NCBI GenBank assembly: GCA_029961685.1
Contig: JARWKL010000012.1
Location: 9,889,955-9,953,954 of the forward strand
Source: Aristolochia californica
Taxonomy: Eukaryota; Streptophyta; Magnoliopsida; Piperales; Aristolochiaceae
Length of the DNA stretch: 64,000 bases
Reading direction: 5' to 3'
Numbering within the stretch: position 1 is the stretch's first letter; every line of letters begins with the position of its first letter. Both the position numbers and the translations under genes were made by a program. The notes under the pieces are model-generated. The model made no database searches. It had not been told where the DNA came from and saw only the letters and a program-made list of their open reading frames with translations. This document shows, piece after piece, positions 1-9,329 of this stretch.

Positions 1-580
1 CAATTAGGTTTGAACTAGTGGTATTTCCCAAACTTGGAAAACAAAACTTTTGTGTTCATTTGTGGTGTGTGAATAAATTTTTTATACTTACATTTGTTAT
101 TGTTTTAATTTTTTTTCACACATAAACTCTAAAATTTTTCATTTTGTTTTGATCTATTTGCCTTTTTTTGTTTACGGGATGAAGGGAGAGCGAAAACTCA
201 AAGTTTTGATTTAAGAAAAAAGTGTACATCTAAAATGAAGATGAACAATGCACAAATGTAGAGAGATATAATTCCAAAGAGTGTGTCCTTGATTTTTAAG
301 GATTGTAAGCTCTTTTCAGTTTTTAGTTCTCAGGTTTTGCAATCGTCGGGAAAAGGGGGAGGCGGAGGATTTTTAATTGAGTGTTGTCTCTCAATCCGTA
401 AGTCATTTCTTACAATAATATTGCCCGTTACGAATGAAATATCACTTTACAATCTTCTATGATTTTTTGGTCAGCTTTTTGCAAACGGGAAAAATAATGG
501 CTTGTTTGACTCGGGTAAATATCCCGCCGCACGTTCACTTAAGAATTTAATGAGCATTTGTTATTCTCATTAAAAGATTT
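1..580. repeat. Partial first monomer, M2/M3 mosaic, tag a
   Basis: The unit is cut at its left side by the window edge. Its first part reads as M2 (CACACATAAACTC, gggatgaagggagagcg). From about 260 it reads as M3 (GAGAGATATAATTCC, then GTTACGAATGAAA). It is therefore a recombinant between subfamilies, a form seen again at 3276-3949 and 5298-6644. Confidence 0.85.
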
Positions 581-1123
581 GGATCCATAGGTCATTTGGA
601 TCTTTAACATGTTTCAAGCATGCATATCCATTTTTAAAACACGTGGAGAAGAATTCTCTTTCTTGAAAAATTTCAAGCTATTGGGTTGAACTAGTGGAAT
701 TGCCCAAACTTGGATAACAAAAATTTTGTGTTCATTTGTGGTGTGTGAATAAATTTTCATTATTTACATTTGTTATTGTTTTAATTTTTTTCCAATCATA
801 AACTCTAAAATTTACATTTTATTGTGACCTATTTACCTTTTTTTGTTTACGGCATGAAGGGAGAACGAAAACTCAAAGTTTTGATTTAAGAAAAAAAGTG
901 TACATCTAAAATGGAGATGCACAACGCACAAATATAGAGAGATATAATTGCAAAGAGTGTCTGTGATTTTTACGGATTGTGAGCTCTTTTCTGTTTTTTG
1001 TTCTCAGGTTTTGCAATTGTTGGTAAAAGGGGGAGGCGGGGGATTTTTAATTGAGTGTTGACTCCCAATCCGTAAGTCATTTCTTACCATAATATAGCCC
1101 ATCACGAATGAAAAATCGCTTTA

Positions 1124-1139
1124 CAATCATCTATGATTG
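1124..1139. repeat. 16-bp near-palindrome CAATCATCTATGATTG, one per monomer (representative)
   Basis: The arms CAATCAT and ATGATTG are exact reverse complements with a 2-base centre. The site is present intact or with one change in most units. M4 units have a one-base insertion (CAATTCATCTATGATTG). It could be a dimeric protein-binding site or a short cruciform arm; no binding protein can be named. Confidence 0.7.
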
Positions 1140-1219
1140 TTAGGTCAGCTTTTTGCAAACGGGCAAAATAATGGCTTGTTTGACTCGGGTAAATATCCCG
1201 CCGCTCGTTCACTTAAGAA

Positions 1220-1248
1220 TTTAATGAGTGTTTATTATTCTCATTAAA
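1220..1248. repeat. Inverted repeat with 9-bp stem in tag-a units (representative)
   Basis: TTTAATGAG at 1220-1228 and CTCATTAAA at 1240-1248 are exact reverse complements around an 11-base loop. Units with tag b or c read CTCTTTAAA in the right arm, which breaks the stem in the middle, so the hairpin is specific to tag-a units. Confidence 0.7.
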
Positions 1249-1312
1249 AGCTTTGGATCCATAGGTCATTTGCATCTTTAACATGTTTCAAGCATGCATA
1301 TCCATTTTTAAA

Positions 1313-1320
1313 ACACGTGT
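1313..1320. other. ACACGTGT palindrome with CACGTG core, one per monomer (representative)
   Basis: An 8-bp perfect palindrome lies about 58 bp after each landmark. CACGTG is a known core for bHLH and bZIP factors in plants and animals, but a single site in a satellite is no proof of binding. In several units it has become CATGTG (4009, 16797, 20163) or CACATG (8053, 29587), as expected from CpG decay on either strand. Confidence 0.6.
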
Positions 1321-1697
1321 AGAAGAAATCTCTTTCTTGTAAAATTCCATGCTATTAGGGTTGAACTAGTGGAATTTCCGAATCTTGGATAACAAAATTT
1401 TGTGTTCATTTGTGGTGTGTGAATAAATTTTCATTACTTACATCTGTTATTGTTTTAATTTTTTTCCATACATCAACTCTAAAATGTATATTTTGTTGTG
1501 ATCTATTTACCTTTTTTTTTTGTTTATGGCATAAAGGGAGAACGAAAACTCAAAGTTTTGATTTAAGAAAAAAGTGAGCATCTAAAATGGAGACGCACAA
1601 TGCAAAAATGTAGAGAGATATAATTCCAATGAGTGTCCATGATTTTTAATGATTGTAAGCTCTTTTCAGTTTTTAGTTCTCAGGTTTTGCAATCGTC

Positions 1698-1718
1698 GGG
1701 AAAAGGGGGAGGCGGGGG
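1698..1718 (+). other. G-rich island, one per monomer (representative)
   Basis: The core GGGGGAGGCGGGGG (1705-1718) is preceded by GGGAAAA. It is the only strongly G-rich patch of each unit and lies in the same place in nearly all units, always on the + strand. M1 and M2 units tend to have a shorter last run (GGCGGGGT). The run pattern could permit a G-quadruplex of two layers, or a bulged three-layer form; that is inference. Confidence 0.6.
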
Positions 1719-4700
1719 ATTTTTAATTGAGTGTTGACTCCCAATCCGTAAGTCATTTCCTAAAATAATATAACCCATTATGAACGATAAATCACATTAC
1801 AATCGTCTATGATTTTTAGGTCAGCTTTTTGCAAACGGGCAAAATGATGGCTTGTTTGACTCTGGTAAATATCTCACCGCACGTTCATTGAGAATTTAAT
1901 GAGCGTTTGTTATTCTCTTTAAAAGCTTTGGATCCATAGGTCATTTGCATCTTTAACAGGTTTCAAGCATGCATATCCAGTTTTAAAACACGTGTAGTAG
2001 AAATCTCTTTGTTGTAAAATTCCATGCAATTAGGGTTGAACTAGTGGAATTTCTCAAACTTGGAAAACAAAACTTTTGTGTTCATTTGTGGTGTGTGAAT
2101 AAATTTTCTATACTTACATTTGTTATTGTTTTAATTTTTTTTCAAACATAAACTCTAAAATTTTCATTTTGTTGTGATCTATTTGCATTTTTTGTTTACG
2201 GTATGAAGGGAGAGCGAAAACTCAAAGCTTTGATTTAAGAAAAAAATATAGATCTAAAATGGAGATGCACAATGCACAAATGTAGGGAGAGATAATTCCA
2301 AAGAGTGTTTGTAATTTTTAAGGATTGTAAGATCTTTTTAGTTTTTATATCTCAGGTTTTGCAATCGTCGGGAAAAGGGGGAGGCGGGGTATTTTTACCT
2401 GACTGTTGACTCCAAATCCGTTTGTCATTTCTTACAAAAATATAGCCCGTTACTCATGATAAATCACATTACAATCATCTATGATTGTTAGGTCAGCTTT
2501 TTGCAAACGGGCAAAATAATGGCTCGTTTGACTCAGGTGAATATCCCGCCGCACATTCACTTAAGAATTTAATGAGCGTTTGTTATTCTAATTAAAAGTT
2601 TTCGATCCATAGGCCATTTGCATCTTTAACATGTTTCAAGCATGCATATCTATTTTTAAAACGCGTGTAGAAGAAATCTCTTTCTTGTAAAATTCCAAGC
2701 TATTAGGGTTGAACTAGTGGAATTTCCCAATCTTGGATAACAAAATTTTGTGTTCATTTGTGGTGTCTGAATAAATTTTCATTACTTACATTTGTTATTT
2801 TTTTAATTTTTTTCCATTCATAAACTCTAAAATTTTCTTTTTGTTGTGATCTATTTACCTTTTTTTTGTTTACGGCATGAAGGGAGAACGAAAACTCATA
2901 GTTTTGATGTAAGAAAAAAGTGTAGATCTTAAATGGAGATGCACAATGCACAAATATAGAGAGATATAATTCCAAAGAGTGTCCATGATTTTTAAGGATT
3001 GTAAGCTCTTTTCAGTTTTTAGTTCTCAGGTTTTGCAATCGTCGGGAAAAGGGGGAGGCGGGGGATTTTTAATTGAGTGTTGACTCCCAATCCATAAGTC
3101 ATTTCTTACAATAATATAACCCGTTATGAATGAAAAAACACTTTTCAATCATCTATGATTGTTAAGTCAGCATTTTGCAAACGGGCAAATTGATGCCTTG
3201 TTTGACTTTGGCAAATATCCCACCGCACGTCTATTGAGAATTTAATGAGCGTTTGTTATGCTCTTTAAATGCTTTGGATCCATAGGTCATTTGCATCATT
3301 AACATGTTTCAAGCATGTATATCTATTTTTAAAACACGTGTAGAAGAAATCTCTTTCTTGTAAAATTCCATGCAATTAGGGTTGAACTAGTGGAATTTCC
3401 CAAACTTGGAAAATAAAACTTTTGTGTTCATTTGTAGTGTGTGTATAAATTTTTTATACTTACATTTGTTTTTGTTTTAATTTTTTTTCACACATAAACT
3501 CTAAAATTTTCATTTTGTTGTGATCTATTTGCCTTTTTTTGTTTACGGGATGAAGGGAGAGCGAAAACTCAAAGTTTTGATTTAAGAAAAAAGTGTACAT
3601 CTAAAATGGAGATGAACAATGCACAAATGTAGAGAGATACAATTCCAAAGAGTGTCCTTGATTTTTAAGGATTGTAACCTCTTTTCAGTTTTTGGTTCTC
3701 AGGTATTGCAATCGTCGGGAAAAGGGGGAGGTGGAGGATTTTTAATTGAGTGTTGACTCCCAATCTGTAAGTCATTTCTAACAATAATATAGCACGTTAC
3801 GTATGAAAAATCACTTTACAATCATCTATGATTGTTTGGTCAGCTTTTTGCAAACGGGCAAAATAATGGCTTGTTTGACTCGGGTAAATATCCCACCGCA
3901 CGTTCAGTTCAGAATTTAATGAGCGTTTGTTATTCTCATTAAAAGCTTTGGATTAATAGGCCATTTGCATCTTTAACATGTTTCAAGCATGCATATCCAT
4001 TTTTAAAACATGTGTAGAAGAAAATCTCTTTCTTGTAAAATACCAAGCTATTAGGGTTGAACTAGTGGAATTTTCCAATCTTGGATAACAAAATTTTGTG
4101 TTCTTTTGTGGTGTGTGAATAAATTTTCATTACTTACATTTGTTATTGTTTTAATTTTTTTCCATACATAAACTCTAAAATTTTCATGTTGTTGTGATCT
4201 ATTTACCTTTTTTTTGTTTACGGCATGAAGGGAGAACGAAAACTCAAAGTTTTGATTTAAGAAAAAATTGTACATCAAAAATGGAGATGCACAATGCACA
4301 AATGTAGAGAGATATAATTCCAAAGACTTTTCGTGATTTTAAAGGATTGTAAGCTCTTTTAAGTTTTTAGTTCTCAGGTTTTGCAATCGTCGGGAAAAGG
4401 GGGAAGTGGGGGATATTTAACTGAGTGTTGACTCCCATTTCGTAAGTCATTTCTTACAATAATATAGCCCGTTACGAATGAAAAATCGCTTCACAATCAT
4501 TTATGATTGTTATGTCAGCTTTTTGCAAACGGGCAAAATAATGGTTTGTTTGACTAGGCTAAATCTCCCGCCGCATGTTCACTTAATAATTTAATGAGCG
4601 TTTGTTATTCTCATTAAAAGTTTTGGATCCATAGGCCATTTGCATCTTTAACATGTTTCAAGCATGCATATCCGTTTTTAAAACACGTGTTGAAGAAATC

Positions 4701-5243
4701 TCTTTCTTGTAAAATTCCTAGCTTTTAGGGTTGAACTAGTGGAATTTCCCAATCGTGGATAACAAAATTTTGTGTTCATTTGTGGTGTGTGAATAAATTT
4801 TCATTACTTTCATTTGTTATAGTTTTAATTTTTTTCCTTACATAAACTCTAAAATTTTCATTTTGTTGTAATCTATTAACCTTTTTTTTGTTTACGGCAT
4901 AAAGAGAGAACGAAAGCTCAATGTTTTGATTTAAGAAAAAAGTGTACATCCATAATGGAGATGCACAATGCACAAATGTAGAGAGATATAACTCCAAAGA
5001 GTGTCCGTGATTTTTAAGGATTGTAAGCTCTTTTCAGGTTTTAGTTCTCAGGTTTTGCAATCGTCGGGAAAAGGGGGAGGCGGGGGATTTTTAATTGAGT
5101 GTTGACTCCCAATGCGTAAGTCATTTTCTACAATAATAAAACCCGTTACGATTGAAAAATCACTTCACAATCATCTATGATTGTTAGGTCAGCTTTTTGC
5201 AAACGGGGAAAATAATGGCTTGTTTGACTCTGGTAAATATCCC

Positions 5244-6590
5244 ACCGGACGTTCATTGAGAATTTAATGAGCGTTTTTTATTCTCTTTAAAAGCTTTGAA
5301 TCCATAGGTTATTTGCATCTTTAACATGTTTCAAGCATGCATATCCTTTTTTAAAAGACGTGTAGAAGAAATCTCTTTCTTGTAAAATTCCATGCAATTA
5401 GGGTTGAACTAGAGGAATTTCCCAAACTTGGAAAAAAAAACTTTTGTGTTCATTTGTGGTGTGTGAATAAATTTTCTATACTTACATTTGTTATTGTTTT
5501 AATTTTTTTTCACACATAAACTCTAAAATTTTCATTTTGTTGTGATCTATTTGCCTTTTTTTGTTTACGGGATGAAGAGAGAGCGAAAACTCAAAGTTTT
5601 GATTTAAGAAAAAAGTGTACATCTAAAATGGAGATGAACAATGCACAAATGTAGAGAGATATAATTCCAAAGAGTGTCCTTGATTTTTAAGGATTGTAAG
5701 CTCTTTTCAGTTTTTAGTTCTCAGGTATTGCAATCGTCGTGAAAAGGGGGAGGCGGGGGATTTTTAATTGAGTGTTTACTCCCAATCCGTAAGTCATTGC
5801 TTACCATAATATAGCCCATTAAGAATGAAAAATTGCTTTAGAATCATCTATGATTGTTAGGTCAGCTTTTTGAAAACGGGCAAAATAATGGCTTGTTTGA
5901 CTCGGGTAAATATCCCGCCGCACGTTCATTGAGAATTTAATGAGCGTTTTTTATTCTCTTTAAAAGCTTTGGATCCATAGGTTATTTGCATCTTTAACAT
6001 GTTTCAAGCATGCATATCCTTTTTTAAAAGACGTGTAGAAGAAATCTCTTTCTTGTAAAATTCCATGCAATTAGGGTTGAACTAGAGGAATTTCCCAAAC
6101 TTGGAAAAAAAAACTTTTGTGTTCATTTGTGGTGTGTGAATAAATTTTCTATACTTACATTTGTTATTGTTTTAATTTTTTTTCACACATAAACTCTAAA
6201 ATTTTCATTTTGTTGTGATCTATTTGCCTTTTTTTGTTTACGGGATGAAGGGAGAGCGAAAACTCAAAGTTTTGATTTAAGAAAAAAGTGTACATCTAAA
6301 ATGGAGATGAACAATGCACAAATGTAGAGAGATATAATTCCAAAGAGTGTCCTTGATTTTTAAGGATTGTAAGCTCTTTTCAGTTTTTAGTTCTCAGGTA
6401 TTGCAATCGTCGTGAAAAGGGGGAGGCGGGGGATTTTTAATTGAGTGTTTACTCCCAATCCGTAAGTCATTGCTTACCATAATATAGCCCATTACGAATG
6501 AAAAATTGCTTGACAATCATGTATGATTGTTAGGTCAGTTTTTTGAAAACGGGCAAAATAATGGCTTGTTTGACTCGGGTAAATATCCCG
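5244..6590. repeat. Recent tandem duplication of a single 673-bp unit
   Basis: The stretch from about 5,244 to 5,916 is repeated almost unchanged from about 5,917 to 6,590. Both copies share rare variants found nowhere nearby: CCTTTTTTAAAAGACGTG, GAACTAGAGGAATTTCCC followed by a nine-A run, GTGTTTACTCCC, and CATTGCTTACC. The first copy ends with the b tag and GCGTTTTTTATTCTC exactly as the unit before it does, which places the crossover close to CCGCACGTTCA. The simplest explanation is one unequal exchange between sister or homologous arrays. Confidence 0.85.
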
Positions 6591-6644
6591 CCGCACTTTC
6601 ACTTCGGAATTTAATGAGTGTTTGTGATTCTCATTAAAAGCTTT

Positions 6645-9329
6645 GGATCCATAGGTCATTTGCATCTTTAACATGTTTCAAGCATGCATATCCATTTTTA
6701 AAACACGTCTAGAAGAATTCTCTTTCTTGTAAAATTTCAAGCTATTAGGGTTGAACAAGTGGAATTTCCCAAACGTGGATAACAAAAATTTTGTGTTCAA
6801 TTGTGGTGTGTGAATAAATTTTTATTACTTACATTTGTTAATGTTTTAATTTTTTCCCATACATAAACTCTAAAATTTACATTTTTTTGTAATCTATTTA
6901 CCTTTTTTTGTTTACGGCATGAAGGGAGAACGAAACTAAAATTTTTGATTTAATAAAAAACTGTACATCTAAAATGGAGATGCACAATGCACAAATGTGG
7001 AGAGATATAATTCCAAAGTGTGTCTGTGATTTTTCAGGATTAGGAGCTCTTTTCAGTTTTTAGTTCTCAGGTTTTGCAATCGTCGGGAAAAGGGGGAGGC
7101 GGGGGATTTTTAATTGAGTGTTGACTCCCTATCCGTAAGTCATTTCTTAAAATAATATAGCCCGTTACGAATGAAAAATCAATTTACAATCATCTATGAT
7201 TGTTTGGTCAGCTTTTTGCAAACGGGCAAAATAATGGCTTGTTTGACTCGGGTAAATATCCCACGGCACGTTCACTAGAGAATTTAATGAGTGTATGTTA
7301 TTCTCTTTAAAAGCTTTGGATCCATAGGTCATTTGCATCTTTAGCATGTTTCAAGCTTGCATATCCATTTTTAAAGCACGTGTGGAACAAATCTCTTTCT
7401 TGTAAAATTCCAAGTTATTAGGGTTGAACTAGTGGAATTTCCCAAACTTGGATAACAAAAGTTTTGTGTTAATTTTTGGTGTGTGAAAAATTTTTCTTTA
7501 CTATCATTTTTTTTAAAATTTTTTTCCTTTCATAAACTCTAAAATTTTCATTTAGATGTTATCAATTTGCCTTTTTTTCTGTTTTTTTAAGGAATGTTGG
7601 GGGAGTGAAATCTCAAAATTTTAATTTGAGAAAAAAGTGTACATCTAAAATGGAGATGCACAATGCACAAATTTAGAAAGAGATAATTCCAAAGAGTGTC
7701 TGTAATTTTTAGGGATTGTAAGATCTTTTTAGTTTTTATATTTCAGGTTTTGCAATCGTCGGGAAAAGGGGGAGGCAGGGTATTTTTAACTGACTGTTGA
7801 CTCCCAATCCGTTTGTCATTTCTTACAAAAACATAGCCCGTTACTCATGATAAATCACATTACAATCATCTATGATTGTTAGGTTAGCTTTTTGCAAACG
7901 GGCAAAAGAATGGCTTGTTTGATTCGAGTAAATATCCCGTAGCACGTTCACTTCAAAATTTAATGAGTTCTGGTTATTCTCATTAAAAGCTTTGGATCCA
8001 TAGGTCATTTGCATCTTCAACATGTTTCAAGCATGCATATCCATTTTTAAAACACATGTAGAAGAATTCTCTTTCTTCTAAAATTTCATGCTATTAGGGT
8101 TGAACTAGTGGAATTGCCCAAACATGGATAACAAAAACTTTGTGTTCATTTGTGGTCTGTGAATAAATTTTCATTCCTTACATTTGTTATTTTTTTTTTC
8201 CATACATAAACTCTAAAATTTACATTTTGTTGTGACCTATTTACCTTTTTTTGTTTACGGCATGAACGGAGAACGAAAAATCAAAGTTTTGATTTAAGAA
8301 AAAAGTGTACATCTAAAATGGAGATGCACAATGCACAAATGTAGAGAGATATAATTCCAAAGAGTGTCCTTGATTTTTAAGGATTGTAAGCTCTTTTCAG
8401 TTTTTAGTTCTCAAGTATTGCAATCGTCGGGAAAAGGGGGAGGCGGGGGATTTTTAATTGAGTGTTGACTCCCAATCCGTAAGTCATTTCTTACAATAAT
8501 ATAGCCCGTTACAAATGAAAAATCACTTTACAATCATCTATGATTGTTAGGTCAGCTTTTTGCAAATGGGCAAAATAATGGCTTGTTTGACTCGGGTAAA
8601 TATCCCACCGTACGTTTACTTAAGAATTTAATGAGCGTTTGTTATTCTCATTAAAAACTTTGGATCCATAGGTCATTTGCATCTTTAACTTGTTTCAAGC
8701 ATGCATATCCATTTTTAAAACACGTGTAGAAGAAATCTCTTTCTTGTAAAATTCCAAGCTATTATGGTTGAACTAGTGGAATTTCCCAATCTTGGATAAC
8801 AAAACATTTCATTTGTGGTGTGTGAATAAATTTTCTTCACTATCATTTTTTTTTAAATTATTTCCATACATAAACTCTATAATTTTCATTTAGATATTAA
8901 CAATTTGCCTTTTTTTTTTTTTAAGGTATGTAGGGGGAGCGAAAACTCAAAATTTTGATTTGAGAAAAAAGTGTACATCTAAAATGGAGATGCACAATGC
9001 ACAAATTTAGAAAAGAGCTAATTCCAAAGAGTGTATGTAATTTTTAGGGATTGTAAGATCTTTTTAGTTTTTATATCTCAGGTTTTGCAATCATCGGGAA
9101 AAGGCGGAGGCGGGGTATTTTTAACTGACTGTTGACTCCCAATTCCGTATGTCATTTGTTACAAAAATATAGGCCGTTACTCACGATAAATCACATTACA
9201 ATCATCTATCATTTTTAGGTCAGCTTTTTGCAAATGGGCAAAATAGTGGCTTGTTTGACTCGAGTAAATATCCTATCGCACGTTCACTTCAGAATTTAAT
9301 GAGTGTTGGTTATTCTCATTAGAAGCTTT
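6645..9329. repeat. Four units with two M4/M2 chimeras
   Basis: Units start at 6645 (M3, tag c), 7318, 7994 (M3 variant with GAATTGCCC and TTGTGACC, tag a) and 8662. The units at 7318 and 8662 begin like M4 (ACTATCATTTTTTTT, TTAGATRTTA then CAATTTGCC, a GGGGGAG motif, ATTTGAGAAAAAAG, ACAAATTTAGAAA). They finish like M2 (TAACTGACTGTTGACTCCC, then TCACATTACAATC). They are 1,344 bp apart and alternate with M3, so they may be remnants of a dimeric repeat. The unit at 7994 is short (668 bp), because the T-rich tract near 8,190 has lost several bases. Confidence 0.75.

Larger units (their letters stand above)
581..5243. repeat. Left block: M3 and M2-type units with mixed a and b tags
   Basis: Units start at 581, 1255, 1930, 2603, 3276, 3950 and 4625. 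The unit at 581 is an M3 variant with TTACATTTT, GAATTGCCC and TTGTGACCTATTT. 1255, 2603 and 4625 are M3 ending in tag b. 1930 is M2 ending in tag a. 3276 is an M2/M3 mosaic. 3950 is M3 ending in tag a. Here tag b sits on M3, whereas further right it belongs to M1; no typical M1 or M4 unit occurs in this block. Substitutions between neighbours are frequent, so this looks like an older, less homogenised part of the array. Confidence 0.8.

Noticed and set aside
1372..1383. GGAATTTCC element recurring in each unit as an NF-kappa-B-like site
   Set aside because: A short AT-rich near-symmetry matches by chance; there is no promoter or gene context.
4725..4735. Telomere-like TTTTAGGGTT (also near 32,994) and TTAGGGTT in most units
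   Set aside because: Only one motif per 674 bp and no tandem run, so it is not telomeric or interstitial telomeric repeat.
2754..4997. Minus-strand frames of 73-90 aa beginning MELYLS (2754-2975, 4051-4323, 4776-4997; also 12879-13133)
   Set aside because: These are another frame of the M3 body, with low-complexity Lys/Asn-rich products typical of AT-rich noncoding DNA, and different ends in each unit.
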